Positions 25,667-39,293 of a DNA stretch of 64,000 bases are shown here, piece by piece. This DNA is from Acanthopleura granulata (taxonomy: Eukaryota > Mollusca > Polyplacophora > Chitonida > Chitonidae), in assembly GCA_016165875.1 (NCBI GenBank), contig JABBOT010000003.1:26988983-27052982 (forward strand), in the 5' to 3' direction. A program made the position numbers and the translations under genes. The number at the start of each line of letters is the position of its first letter. The first letter of the stretch is position 1. Below the pieces are notes generated by a model. The model made no database searches and had not been told where the DNA came from. It saw only the letters and a list, made by a program, of their open reading frames with translations.

Positions 25667-28204
25667 TTGATTTAATTCTTTCGTGCGTGACCAGTAGGCA
25701 TCGTTTCTATTTAGCGACTGAAATATTTATAGAGCCTGATAAAGGATATAAGAAAAAGTTTTTGTGTGTGTGCGGCGGGGACGGTGTGTGGTGAGCTGAA
25801 CTCAAGTTAAGGGCATGTTGCAATATTTACTTCAGATGTAGAGCTAGTTGCTGTCCACTGTATAGCAGACTGTTCAGCAAATATAGAAAAGCCAACAAAT
25901 CGAGTAAAGGGCCAAGAGGCCGCTCAGAAAATGCACTAATAAAGTCTTACCACAAATGTGCCTTTGCCTGATTTTATCGGTTTCTGTTCATACCGAAATG
26001 AAACACTACCACGGCATTCTGCACGTAAACCCCGGACTGTTTATCCTGGAATTAGGATACCATTCTGGCTTAAACAGTTTTCATTCCACGGGTTTTGTCT
26101 CAACTTCTTCAAAATGGCGAAAATAGTACATTTTACACACATGTAGTAGCAGAATATAAAATTTCAGCCCGATCGGTTTGGTCGATACAAAGATGATTTG
26201 TAAGGGTTTCTAAAATTCAAAATGGCCGCCAAATCACGTGATTAGTCAAATCTCTGAAAATGTCCAAAGTTTTGTCAAGAATGGGGTATCATGAGTGTTA
26301 ATTTTGGTTTCTATCTTTTGCAGTTTTTGAGATATTGGAGCTCAAAGTGTGCAAACAGTAATAATCCGAAAGAAGGGGGTGGACTCCTTATCATGTAACG
26401 TGAGTGGTTAAAGGCTATTCGTTTCCCGAGAGAACCCGGCTAGGCGACGCTGCAAGACAGGATCTCAGTGTTCAGTGCAGAAGAAAGCTTGACTGTGTAG
26501 CTTAATATTAACGTTGTGAAGGCCGCTGACAGCAATATGATTGCACATTCAAGTCATTTAGTGCTCTTAATAGTCTACTGTACATTGCGTCTTCAAAGGA
26601 TTAGGTAATTACGCGCCGGAGCAAATTCAGCCTTGAGGGCTTTCCTATTGTTGGCGCCATTCTTGTAGTCTTTTTAATTAGGGAATGTTTTTAAACCCGA
26701 GGGCAATGTTTCAGCCGGATCTGCCTGGCCTCAATCAGTTTGTTTGGCGATTTCATTTGCCGTAGAAGATTACAATATATTGTATTTAGTTGGTTAAAGC
26801 TTATGGATTCGTTGCTTCATTATAGCCTGGTGTAGATTCAGATGAGTTTATTCAAACTTTATATTACCATGTTTGATGTGTGGGCGCGGTGCGTTAATAT
26901 GGGCAACTCCAAGTCATGAGGTACAGTACACGAGGTCCTGGTCCACACCAGGCCCTCGACACAGAACTTTCCATCACTCCATTCCCTAGGGTCTTAGTGA
27001 TAGTGGGCGGACGGGGACGTTTGTTGGAATCCTTGAGCGGTCTTTTAGTTAGCTAGAAACACTACTACTCTTTCCGATGTTGACACGACATTCGAAAGAG
27101 AAGTCGTCAGTAACTTACCAATGGTCATTGGTTTACTCCGGATACTCCAGATACTTGAAAATGCTCACGGTCATCGTATAACTGTACAAGGCTTCGTTAT
27201 GGAGTTAAAGATAAGATAAGATATACTTTATTTGAGGTCGGCTTTACAAGTGAACATTAGCACTCAAGGTATTATTCTGAAGGACACATTTCAAAGCTTG
27301 CACATATGCACAATAACAGGAACATCTTATTTACATATTTTTAAATATTTAATATATTTTAAACATTTGTAAGAATAATGATTATCCGTAGACCAAAATT
27401 AAAGTAAAAAGTATAAGGTAAGGTAAACAGAAATCAAACACGTAAATATGTGTTGTGATGTAAGCAAATGCAGTTTTTGTACTAAACTCGTCTAAAATAC
27501 ATAGCTCGACATGCCAGACATGACAGAACCAAGGACAAACATACTCATCGTATTAGTGCTTAGCTTTAAAGTGTTTTATGAAGGTTATGTGATTTGGTAT
27601 GGTCAATGCATTTTACAACGATAATTTGTTATTCTGAGTAAGGAAAAAACAAAACACTTCGGACGGCATTCAAATCAAACCGTCGGCACAGTAGATGATT
27701 CCTGCGTCTTCCTGGGATTAGTGTTGATTTCTACGGTGCATGAATCGATATGTGCACCACTGAATGTTCAAAACGAGCTATACGAGAGTTTCTAGTCCTG
27801 AGATTTCAGAGTGGACGGTGCGCAGAGATGTTATCTGACAGGATAAACTCCCAAGTGCCAGATGTATCATTTGTAAATGATTACATCCTTGTTCTTAAGC
27901 TGCCAACACATATTTCACAACCAAATATCCGTTCAAGCCCAGTGGGTTTCGGATATACAGAGCTAAGTGTCAAGCCATGAAAAAACACATCCCTCTACCT
28001 ATCGACATCAGTAGGCAAACTTATTTGTAAAAGCAATCCTAGTGAAATACACCATGCAGACTCAAGTGTTGTTCGACGGGCATGTTGGTAGGCCATCTTT
28101 GATGTATGTGGTGTAATGGGGACGTCACAATCTGCATTATTCGCTTGTGCGATAATGTATCACTGAAAACAATTATCAAGTGCTGTCAAAGTATGAAGAA
28201 AACA

Positions 28205-28737
28205 GAGAACCTAGTCGCCTAGACCGACATTCAACCGAAATGGACTTTCGGGGTGAATAGTCGCAAGACCAGATTCCAAAAATGACAAATAACACAAACC
28301 ACCAAAGAAAGGAGAAAGTATGAAATGTACAAAAAAGTCAATAGTTTTAATCATGTCGAAAAGGCGTAATGAATGTTCTAGGCAGATGGAAAAAAGCAGC
28401 ATCCAGATGGGGTACCATATGGTGTCGTTGATCAAATATATATCTCAGCTTTGATTCCAAATATTCACGTGGGGATCATACCCAACATGATGAACATACG
28501 GCCCCCAGCCCCAATTAGAAAAATTGATGAAGTCCAGAGATTCTCGACACTGTGTCCGTATTTACTAGCAAGAGAAATGTATTCAAAGTAAAATTTAAGA
28601 AACAGAGTGAACAAATCCGTGAAAACCGATATTCTTAAACTAGCTGTCAACCAAAATGCGCGTTAGGGGTCAATAATCACAAGACCAGTTTCCACAAACG
28701 ACAAATGACATAAATCGCCAAACAACTATGAAAATAC

Positions 28738-28780
<43 letters not shown>

Positions 28781-29160
28781 ATCAGGAGTTAGGATTAGGA
28801 AAAGATATTAGGATTCAAGCAAAGAGAGGCAGTCAACAGTTTTCAATGATGCCGAAAGACGAAATGAATGTTGTAGACGGATGAATAAAATCAGTTTCCA
28901 AACCGAATAACATTTTACTATGGTGTTGTTAATCAAGTATGCATCTTAGTGACGCTTTGATTGCAACCGTTAATATATGCACCGTGGCGATCGATGTCAA
29001 CAAGATGAACATACAGCCTCTAGCTCCGAGTTAGGCGGAATTAGACACACGTATGAAGCACCAGTATGTCCCAAATATTATGCACACTCCGTCCGTACAT
29101 ACAAACGCGGTGCACTCACAGTAAAATTTCAGAAACTCAGAGTGAAGGCATACTTGTTAC
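28205..29160 (+). repeat. Tandem satellite, two units of about 415 bp or more
   Basis: Unit 1 begins near 28232 (TCAACCGAAATGG) and unit 2 near 28646 (TCAACCAAAATGCG). Both continue through matching blocks: CACAAGACCAG, AAACGACAAATGACATAAA, GATGAATAAAATCAG/GATGGAAAAAAGCAG, GTTGTTAATCAA and AAGATGAACATAC. A third, single unit lies at 45505-45809. Unit 2 has been enlarged by a TA microsatellite. The open frames here, including 28977-29381, cross satellite and SINE sequence and are not genes. Confidence 0.75.
28740..28777. repeat. TA microsatellite
   Basis: About 19 uninterrupted TA/AT dinucleotides inside the second satellite unit. Confidence 0.95.
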
Positions 29161-29200
29161 GTGAGACAGCAATACAGATACTGCGTTTGATACTACTTTT

Positions 29201-29386
29201 TGATTTATTTATTGATTTGATTGGTTTTTTACGCCGTACTCAAGAATATTTCACTTATACGATGGCGGCCAGCATTATGGTGGGAGGAAACCGGACAGAG
29301 CCCGGGAGAAACCCACGACCATCCGCAGGTTACTGGGAGACATTCCCACGTACGGCCGGAGAGGAAGTCAGCATGAGTTGAACTTG
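29201..29386 (-). mobile_element. SINE, minus strand, lacking its head
   Basis: T-rich tail, TTTTTTACGCCGTACTCAAG, TTCACTTATACGATGGCGGC, GGTGGGAGGAAACCGG and CCACGACCATCCGCAGGTTA follow in reversed order relative to the copy at 60762-61031. It ends near ATGAGTTGAACTTG, before the tRNA-like part. It lies 60 bp from a plus-strand copy, forming an inverted pair. Confidence 0.85.
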
Positions 29387-29446
29387 TCATTACCCTATGA
29401 AAACACAATTAAACAGAGTTTAACCCCTGTGGTATAAATCTCTGGC

Positions 29447-29550
29447 CGCTGTGCCCGGTTTACTCCCACCATAATGCTGGTCGCCGTCGTGTGAGTGAAA
29501 TATTCTTCAGCTCGACGTAAAACCCCAAATTAATAAATAAATAAATAAAT
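29447..29550 (+). mobile_element. SINE 3' end, plus strand
   Basis: CCCGGTTTACTCCCACCATA, GTCGCCGTCGTGTGAGTGAA, ATTCTTCAGCTCGACGTAAA and a TAAATAAATAAAT tail. Only the 3' half is present. It faces the minus-strand copy at 29201-29386. Confidence 0.85.
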
Positions 29551-32435
29551 CTTCGGTTCTCAGACCCTTTACCACCAACAAACTACTGGATAAAAAGTTC
29601 ATTGATTGACTATAGGTTTCATTTAGGAAGAAAGTATATTGAACAAGGAAGTTTTTCCATGAAACCAAAGAGTTAGAATGTTTAACAAGTCAAAGGTATG
29701 GGTAATTTACAGTTTTATTAATATTTGGTTTCATGTTTACCTCAAATTGCAATCACACAAAAAACTATTTAACAATAAAAAAAGCAGAACGATTTGGCTC
29801 ACTTTAATATTTTAAGGTAATCTGTGTCAATTTTCGGCTGAAATCTTAGTGAAGCTGTAATCTAATTTATTAACTCCGGATAATACTAATATGAGCTAGG
29901 ATTTCGAATTACTTTGTATGTACATTAGTAGTACAAACGAGAAAAACGATAAGGCCTTGAAACAACCTGATATGGACGTAACACGACATTCAACATCTAT
30001 CGCATCGTTACTGTTCCTTTTCCCCGGTATTATACAGTATCCACTGGCATACCTGCTACGATGAACATGTATGCATGTGGTTATAACTTTGTGCTTGAGG
30101 GCTACATTCTTACAAAGTGCAAAAGTCACACCTAATATATATTATCACGTAAATTATCAAGGACGTACTTTGGATATTTTACATGATAAACGTTCCAGTC
30201 AGAATCTTAAGTGCATCTTTCACTCACTTTAAGAAATTTCTTTCTCCAGTTAAAGATAGCAAAATTAACCCCCTTTTCCAGATTTCAGCGTAATGATTTC
30301 AGTCATGCAACTAGGTCACGATGTCATTGAACGCTGATTTTTTTTTTCTGATACACAAAATGTGCTACAAACCATAGAATATTTATAAGTAGAACAAGAA
30401 GAGCACAAGGTTAGCATCGAATACGCACATACCTGTCTGATTGTGAACGCTATGTCTAACGTACACATGGACTGATATTTTTGTTAATACGATCGCCATC
30501 ATAAATTGAACAGCTCTGACTTGACATATACGCTTTTCTTCTGTGTGAACACATTTACCGAAATCAACTTTCTGCTCTCTAAAAGTGAACACGGATGATA
30601 ACTTATTGTTCACGGATCTAACTGATTCGAAAAATTATTAAGGAACTATCCTACATGATGAGAGACTGCAGAAGTATTCAACACCATCAAGACAACATGT
30701 ACGTGTATCGCAACCTTCTTAAATTCCTATAACATATACAGCATAGAATTACTTCTAAAATATTTCCTACAGTGAGGAATGTTAAAGCCGCTTTGGCAAA
30801 AATAAAAGAGCATGTGAAACTCAGTTTATGGCAGAATGTTGAAAAGAAAAAAAGAATCTCCCATCTTTCATTCCCTTACCGAAATGGCTTCCTCCGACTA
30901 AAGCAACGAAGATTAACCTAGTTTTCGTATAAGTGAAATGGCTTCTTTCACGCAAGTCACGGCGACCTTCTGCATCTATCAGATACACATCACACTTGTA
31001 GATGTGTGGCAAGGCATTCCACGCAAGCATACTGTAAATAGAAATTTGTACCATTGCCAAATTCGTCTTTCAAATACAAATGTATCTGTCTAGCTGTAAT
31101 GGCTCAGACAGACTATACATATGACGACTAGACGGAGTTTCGGGCTGCACGCAGGGCATCAATTTTTTTGTAATTTCCCCGCTCTTAGCCTTCTCACAAA
31201 GATGTTCACTAAAACTAGGTCTATACACACGGAAAAGGCCGTTTACAGTCACAGTGAATGCAGATGGCAAAGTAGAGTCCTGTTGATAGACGAGCCTTCC
31301 AAATTGTACGTATCCATTATTGCCAAGTCATATTATCGATATTTTCCTCACACCCTATAGGTTACCGCACACAAAAGAGTGATTTTGCAAAGCTACTTAA
31401 GTATTTTTTTGTGGACAAGACCTTCACCATAACATAGGGGATCATATACAGTAATATCCTTCAGTGTTTCCGGTACTACTGGTCGGTTGGTTATAGTGTC
31501 GCAAAGTGACTGTTTGAAACGACGGCTCTTGGCCAGACTTCAGACTCTTCATCTTCTGTAGTTGCCAAACCATGCATTGGGGAGTTTTTTCCTTAAACCA
31601 GCAGTTGTTCCAATAGTGTTAATGACAAGACGAGGGATGTAAATCTGATCTACCGCCACAAGTTAGAATGTTTGTGTGAAGGGCTACTATTCCGACGTAT
31701 CTGATACGTGTAACTAAATAATGGAAATTCCTGGCCGCATCTTTAGGATGGGTCAGGAATCACGAAACCAAATATAAAGGCGATTTTTTACAAGTTCCTT
31801 GATTAATATGTTCGTCTTTTCACATGTCTAGGCTGGACCTGTGCACGTGAAACGGGGTGCTCGATGTTACACGTACTGAGTAACAAACTAAAAAACTGGA
31901 CAAAAAATCGCGGTCATAATTTGTGTTACGGTCTGTGAAAAAAAAACACCAAAAACCGGTGCTCTTGGTCGTTAGTTATCAGGCCGCAGCTGCGTTTGCT
32001 TCCCAATGACAATTGTGCGACGGAGACGTTTCTTCACCTGACATCAAAAACAGTTTATGCATCATCAAATCATGCAATTTGTTTTTAAGTGAGGAACAAG
32101 ATGCCTGGCCCCTCAAGACACTTTCAATGGAAGCGGAATATCAGGCGAAATACATCATCATTTGTGCTCTGTCCCGTGTTATACCCCTTGGGTTTTTTTT
32201 TTTTTTTTTTTGCTCTTGTTTTTGCTTAGCTTCTGGGTCATTCGTTGTAATGGTGGGATCTGAATCAGTGTTATATGTGTTCCTCTTAACAGAAACCAAA
32301 TAGATGCAACTGGAAACATGATCAGCTTTGACACGTATTGCGGTTTTGTTTTCGGCATGTGTTATGTTCTTGGTTGTTAAATATGTTCCTGTTTTTACTC
32401 GGTTTAGAGTGTTCACCACATCACATCGAAAGCCA
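29551..32435. other. No gene recognised
   Basis: Unique AT-rich DNA with a 19-T run at 32193-32211. The open frames at 32013-32303 and 32141-32506 overlap that run and the adjacent LINE tail and are not credible genes. Confidence 0.6.
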
Positions 32436-32523
32436 TTTACTGTAGCCTGGTTTAAACATGTTCTCGTCACGATATGGCTAAAATGTGCGGGTAAAGCCTT
32501 AATCATTCATTCATTCATTCATT
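32436..32523 (+). repeat. LINE 3' tail copy with ATTC repeats
   Basis: GTTTAAACATGTTCTCGTCA, CGATATGGCTAAAAT and CCTTAATCATTCATTCATTC, matching the tails at 2448-2553 and 15489-15592. It has a purer ATTC run than the other two. Confidence 0.75.
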
Positions 32524-34811
32524 CTAGCCAGTTGGTGTCAGTCAACTGATATTAGGCCCTTGGTGTGATAGCCCGATACTGTCATTCGAGGATTCAACGG
32601 TCGAACACCTTATATTAGATTCCGGTTGGAGTTCACAGATACAGACCGGTGTACGAATTTTTTCATTTTCCCATGCTTTGTTATTTCTTGGATTTCTTCC
32701 AAAATTTCTGAATTACTGGACATAGAGTGCTGGATTTAATTAATGTAATGTTTGTTTTATCATTGTTTGATAACTGTGTTGTGTTATATTGTCATGTGCA
32801 CATGTTGGGTTGTAATACAAGTGTTTTTAATCCATAAGCTTTGGTGTTCCTGATACACTTTTTGACTAGGTTGGAAGTTAACCGGCTTTGGAACAGGCCA
32901 TTGATTTTACCCTTGTGAAATCAATGATTTGCGATCCCCACGTCAGCATAAAGGTTTAAGCTATCACAAAGACTACCAATTAAGACTCAGGGTCACGTAT
33001 AACACAACATATATTTAGTCGCCATCAGTGTTGGTGTCATTCTGTTTTGATTTCAGCATAGAATAAGTCGCCACAATATCACTTTTGACTAATTGGTATG
33101 TGCTCTACACATATTGTTGTAGACGTAGGCACATGAAAGACGAAAAAATTACTCGAAGAACTTGGCCACTTTTTGTTAATCTACTCTCACCACCGCCTCG
33201 CCACCGCCACCCAAGCAAAAACGGCTGACGGTAAAAGATTTATTAGGGTACATAAAAGCCTGTAAAAGGGTAAAGTTTTTCTTATAAATAATCCATTCAG
33301 CTAAAGTAACATCACTGTCACAAAGAGCAAAACAACAGTTTTTGTCAGCGTTTTCTTCAATTCTTGTCTTCCTTTTTCATCAGTTTATACCGTGTTCGAA
33401 ATCTGACAGGCCTTGGCGTATGCATGGGGTAATAGACACTGGAGGGCATGGACCTTAGAGTAAGACCGACAACAACGATTTGTGTCACCGCTTGCCATCG
33501 ATTCTTTACATGAAGTCATGCTGCTGGAGACCTGACGCTCCCAGTGGTGACTTGAATACAATGACGTACAGTATATGGCGAACATCGGTTTCTCTTTACC
33601 GCATGCTCGAACAGGTGTTGTGGCACCATTCCAGCATCTGACATTTATTTGCTCTTCCTTCATGGATTGCGTCCGGGGACACATTTGTTGCCGCTTTATG
33701 AAGACTAAGGACAAAATCTGCCACCCTAAAACTAAGACTTTCTACTGGGTGTTGCAAAACTTGCCGCAGATAAATCCATTATAATAGTCCAGGAATTTTC
33801 TCTTTCCCTGTTCGTGTGGGTGTATACAATTTCACTTTCTACTTCAGGTTCGAACTCCTTCATCTAAATGCACAAATACATTGCCGTATGTTAAACATTA
33901 AAGATAAGCCGAACGTATAGATGAATAGGAAACCTGGTTATACATGGACATCTCTAATAATTCATCACTGATTAGCTCCATTGTCTTTAGTTCCGTGTGG
34001 GCCCAGGGGTTCTGATGATTATTTTATTATCCCTCGATTTCATGCATACATGTATATATTGTAAACTGTCAGAAATGTACGGAAATGCCATTAACAGGTG
34101 ACCTCACTGGACTGGTGGAACTCTGCGGGCCACTTAATTCCACAAATTACATATGGAGCTTTAGGAACGAAAATTTAAAATCATTTTAATATACAAAGAA
34201 GGCTGAGGAACTATTTTAGGCTGTGTATTCAGAAATGTACATAAATATTTCACGTTTTCTTTAAAGTTGTGGTCCAGCGTAAAGAGATGTCATTAAATAT
34301 TAAAGTGTGCTATATCGTATTCAACGTGAATTAGTTAAAAGGTTGGGTTTGTTTTTTATGTTGAGGTTTTTAAATCTGTTGTCTGTCACTTTGCGGATAT
34401 ACTCCAAAACCTGTTGGCCCTCGGTAATTTAAAAATAATAAAAATCTAAAATATACAACCTTGAATTGAGCGAAATAGAAACTTTTTAAAGCAGAAATGT
34501 ATTACCATGCCTAGCATTACATTCTTAACGTTATGACATGATCGATCATTTTTGTTTTCCTATACACCATTGCCCTGGCAGGGAAGCCCCACGGTGCCCT
34601 TTCTTTTTAAATATGGAAAAATTAACGTCTCAGGCGAAGTGTACGTATCTACAAAGTCCTCTTAATGGATGGCGAATTTTAGAGCATGTCAACTGGTAAA
34701 GCCTTTAACTGAACCCTATAGTAAGTCACATACGAGCCGTCAGTCGTTTAATATAGTTTCGTATTTGTTTTCAAAGATGACTTATTAATGCTGTATATCC
34801 AGCTTTCTACA
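32524..34811. other. No gene recognised
   Basis: Unique sequence. Opposed open frames at 33385-33714 (minus) and 33575-33784 (plus) overlap each other and neither shows a recognisable domain. Confidence 0.6.
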
Positions 34812-34876
34812 CCAATAATAAAACTAGCCTCCATCGTGTGAGTGAAAATTATTGAGTGCGGTTTTAACAATGAAAT
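34812..34876 (+). mobile_element. Highly degraded SINE 3' fragment
   Basis: CATCGTGTGAGTGAAAATTA, TTGAGTGCGGTTTTAACAAT and GAAAT retain the spacing of the SINE 3' domain seen at 29447-29550, with many substitutions. Confidence 0.55.
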
Positions 34877-37800
34877 ACAGTCTTTGCCTGCAGAACTGTC
34901 TGCAACAAACATTTATAAACATTGCCTAAAAATCAGGACGTTTTGAAAAATCCATCCACTGTCTTATTCAGGTTGGTCATAGCCCGTATACAGTTTGCAT
35001 ATATAAATGGCTGTAGAGTTTCCCCTAAAAAATCAATCCCACAGGATTGGATTTAAATTTTCGTGTTCTTTAATTCTTTCAAAACAGTGTATCTTTAAGG
35101 ACCAATTTTTATCTAGGCTACATTGCTTTCGTGTTGAATTAGATGTCCTTCAAACATTTAATTGTTCGACGTTTCTATGTTTTATGTATGATATCGGGAT
35201 ACATGTATATATAATCCTGTTCGACTTCTTAATTTTCTATGCTTCCATAGTTCACTTTGAAAATAATATGTCTTCTAACTAAGACTACATACCTTGCTAA
35301 TATATTAAGCTGATGTACTGTTGATGTGGTGCAACATTATAAACATTCATTCCTTTCCATTATCGTTGTCTGCTTCAAGGTTATCTTCACACCCTGGTGA
35401 CCTTGTGATTAAAGTTGTGAGAGAAACAACTCTTATACTTTTTCTTTTGCAGCCAAATTGCTATGTTTAGAACGAGTGGGTGCAATGATGACGCCCGAAG
35501 CCTACTCAGGGTATTATAGGAATATGACTTTAGTTAGTTCGATTGCGTTTTGTTCTTGAATAGTAATTATGTGTTTAAGAGAAATACTTGAATATTGGCA
35601 CTGCAAGCAAGGTTTTGTCTCTTTCGAGAGTTAGTCTAAGTAGTTGGTGGTTCAACATATTTAAACAAATGCAATCCTAAAATAGTATTCAAATGTGATA
35701 TGTAGGAAAAAAACAATGTGTGGGCAGAGAGGCAAATATATATGAAGGAAAAGCCTGTAGGCGTCACATGACGTGCCTAACATCTTAAAACAATGAAAAC
35801 AGGAGAAAGACAGAAGCTATTGACTGCGATGGCAGGAAACAATTACGACTTCTCAGCATGGTTCCCTGGAAGAAGCATACTTTGACTTGTATTAAATGGT
35901 AATGTTTTGTGCCAGTGTTTTATTCACAAACGAACTGATGTTTGAGGAAAATTGCAGAGAAATGTAATAAAATGTTAAGGCAGGAGGCAATTCCGTCATA
36001 AACGTAAATCACACTCACGCAGATATGCACGAAAATAGCATGGGCGAGAAGTCCGACGACTCTTTCAAGCAATGGTACTTGTCATATTAGTTACATAGTT
36101 ACTGAGTGAAAGGATACCAAACTACATGGAGTCTGTAAATTTCATGGCCTTAACTGGTAACCTTGTAACGAATTAATCCCGCGGGGGACTTTAAAAATTG
36201 CCTTGAAATTTGTTTCTTGAAAAACAAAATAAGCTTCAACAGTAATTTCCTGTCGTGTTGAGGAACTTTGAATTATCATGCAGTGATCTGGGAATTATGA
36301 CGTTATAACACTATTGACAATGTTTTGTCAACATTATTTTGTGACGTTGTATCGTTGGTGTCACTGTTGTGTCACATTGTAACTGTTACATCATGGCGCT
36401 CTCCCTTCTCTGTTGAGTCACGTGACGGATATAGCATCTGCTGCAGGGTATGAAAATATACACGTCTGCCATCTGACCATTACCACCCAATCAAATGCAG
36501 AGAATTTTGTCTGATGCGGGATAGAATAGAATAGAATATACATGTTCCCCCTTCCTAAAGGTGAATGTAATTAGCAACTCAAAACTGGCAAAGACTCCTT
36601 GTTTTGTCCAATTTTACACGTGATAGCTTAACTATTCAAAAACATACAGGAAGAAGAAAACAACACAGGTTATCAGACAAGATTATCCGTTTTGCTTTGT
36701 TTAGTTTTTGTTGCACAGACTGTTCTTGTGCACCGACCGGTTTCACTTACAATACTCCGTGTGACAATTGACTCTGACATTTTTTTCTGAATCATTGGTT
36801 TTCAAAGCAAGCTTATTAGGCTGTATACATAGGATTGTTTTTATGTGTGAGGGTATGGCATGATATAGGTTTGGTTAATCCTCTAAAAACATTTCTAGAG
36901 TCTTTCCATTGTCACTGAAAAATGGCGACTGCTTGTCTTTGTCCGAATCGACTCCATATCGTAAATTATATTATACGTTGCTTTGGACACTAGTCTTGAG
37001 GCTAGTGACCGAGAACGCCCATTTTGGCTGACCGCAGGTTTCGACGCATTGATTTGATTGGGAGATTTTCGTCCGGTAGCATTCCGGTCATATGTGTAAG
37101 CTTTGCATTGGGATGCCTTCAATCCGCAGGATACTTAACTGTACTTTTGTTCATGTTACTATTTCAACACGGGATAATACACATAACACACCATTCTGAT
37201 TATTTCTAGGCTGGTTATGTCAATTAAGATCATTGGATTCTGACTTACGCCAGTTCGGTTTTATTGAAGTCACATGTAAGCAACTGAGCAATTTAAATTA
37301 TGCTTTTTAAGGCAGGAGGGAGGACGTGGAAGTTGTTACTATCTATGTATTTACATGAACATTGACAATAAATTTCTTACCGAAGTACACTGACCAGAGG
37401 AAAGTTTTGACCTGTTAGGTGTGACCACCTGTCTACTCTCACACTGTTACCACTGCCCTAGTTGTACTCATGAAGCCTTAGTCTTATATATTCACACGTT
37501 TAGGTCGACTATTTTTATGTTTATCTTTTATTTATTTATTTTTGACTATTTCCGTGATCATGCCAAGTATCCGTTTTACACAAGAAAATCCCTTGAGTCA
37601 GGAAGGGGACGCATTGTGTTTTCCCACAATTACACTTCCCTAACTGCAGTATAGACTGACATTGAACACTACAAAGATCGAGTTTCTAAAATTTGTACAT
37701 CATAGACGGAAAGCTCTGTGACATTGTTTACACTTAACACGTGTCACGGCGGCCAGAACAAACAAGTTTCTCTCCCGTCACAAAGACTTCAGAAGAGAAG

Positions 37801-38398
37801 AACCTGTCGGCTAGATCAACCTTTTGCGATGAAAACTAAGAATATTGTATACATACAGGGTTATTTACAAGATTATGAAATAAATCTGCAATCACCGAAG
37901 CACTGTCCATAGTCGATACTAATTGCGACGTGGTTCTCAATCGGTATTACGACCGGTATTAGCTGCAAAGTTTCTTACAGTAATCTTAGCCTCTGGCACT
38001 TAAGTAGCTGCCACAGATCTACTTCTTTCATCCGCATTTCATCTTAATCCTAGATGGTTTTTCCTTAGATGCGGCTTTATGGTTAATTTGATAGTCTCAT
38101 CCTTTCCCCTTCTTCTCGTCTCTATAGCATTGAACCTATAGGCGCCTATAGGTCGTTAACCTGTATTAGTGCGCGTCTGGAAAATAAGCAATAGTTAAAA
38201 TGATTGCCACGTTTGGTCAACGTATGTCTAATTCAACTACATAACCGACAAGATGGCGTGTTGAACGACCAAATAGAAAAAACTCTCCAGAAAAGATGAC
38301 AGTTCCCATCTTCCCTCTTCTCCACCCATGAGCCTCGTGCCTGGGTATGTTCTCCAGTAATATTTGGCACAAATTTGGGGACGACAGACCGTCGTTAT
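34877..38398. other. No gene recognised
   Basis: Unique DNA apart from the dispersed repeat at 35630-35816. A short perfect hairpin, TTGACAATGTTTTGTCAA, occurs near 36313-36330. GATAGAATAGAATAGAATAT near 36522-36541 is a simple repeat. Confidence 0.55.
35630..35816 (+). repeat. Dispersed repeat, copy 1
   Basis: A diverged stretch shared with 43577-43745. Shared blocks include CCTAAAATAGTA and, best preserved, TGTAGGCGTCACATGACGTG followed by CCTAAC. Class unknown; no coding content. Confidence 0.55.
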
Positions 38399-38857
38399 TA
38401 CAGAAAAATGGATTGCAAAATGAAGTATGTCGAATGACATGAAAGGTGATATCTCCACATACCACAAAATCCTTCTATGTGGCCGAGATTCAGTATGCTC
38501 TCAAGAGGTGGTAAGTAAAATGACGCTTCTGAAGTAGATTTTAGTGAAAGACTGCTCTCACGTGAATTGAGTAAAAGACTGCGAGTTTCACAACTTCGCC
38601 ACTTATATTTATAGACTACCGTAAAGAAAATTCTGGATGGTTTGACATATTTACGACGCGTGTACATCTTTCTAGGATGTACGCTCTGTGTACAATGACA
38701 CGAAACTGATAACCACAGAAGCCTAGAGAACGCCACTGAATTCCAGTGCAGGTCAAAACGTACACAGAGGGAAAAATGTAGGTCAGCCACTGACCTGGTT
38801 TGCACAAAAACAAGTCAAAAAACAGAATACAATATTTTAAAGACGAGGTTCGTAACA
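38399..38857 (-). mobile_element. Solo LTR-like repeat, copy C, 3' truncated
   Basis: On the minus strand it begins TGTTACGAACCTCGTC at 38857 and follows copies A and B through CCATTTTTCTGTA near 38400, where similarity stops. The final block of the LTR is missing. The open frames at 38217-38858 are accidental readings of this repeat. Confidence 0.65.
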
Positions 38858-39293
38858 CTGTCTAGATTATAGAAACAGATAAGTTGTGAATTATGATCGA
38901 CTGCTATAGGGATATCGTGTTGACGACAGGAACATAGATAACGGTGGCAATTCATAAACAATTGTGTGACAATTCACACTTTAAAGCTGTCGCTCAGTGA
39001 GGTTATGAAATATCAATTACACAATTAAAATTTGCTAGCGGTGGAAGTCCCTTAGGAGTCTCGGGAGTCCCTTTTGACATTAAAACACAAACACCTACCA
39101 GATTGGGACCAATTTGTGAGAAGTTAAATTCTTTTCACTTGTTGTCTTTTCCAGAAGTCCAATTTTCTTCGCCCACTTATGTAGTGTGTGCGTCATGAAG
39201 GATTCTAATTTTGTAGAATGCCTATTCTGATGTACTGGTGTGATAGTAATTGTGTAGTGCGCTGTGGGCGATTTAGGTGTACATCGTAATGAA
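38858..39293. other. No gene recognised
   Basis: Short unique stretch between LTR copy C and the possible exons above it. Near 39050-39070 GTCCC(T)TTAGGAGTCTCGGGA forms a small duplicated motif; nothing else is seen. Confidence 0.5.

Larger units (their letters stand above)
24516..28204. other. Mostly unique non-coding DNA
   Basis: Contains the candidate exon at 25128-25299 and a hairpin at 25622-25666, listed separately. Around 27205-27240 there is GATAAGATAAGATATACTTT, which looks like the reversed 3' tail of a truncated non-LTR element. No full gene is visible. Confidence 0.5.

Noticed and set aside
28977..29381. 134-codon plus-strand open frame
   Set aside because: It spans satellite unit 2 and a reversed SINE; the frame is accidental.
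32141..32506. 121-codon minus-strand open frame
   Set aside because: It reads through a 19-T run as poly-lysine and into a LINE tail; no domain or start context.
38398..38805. 135-codon minus-strand open frame
   Set aside because: Lies inside LTR copy C and is not preserved in the other copies.
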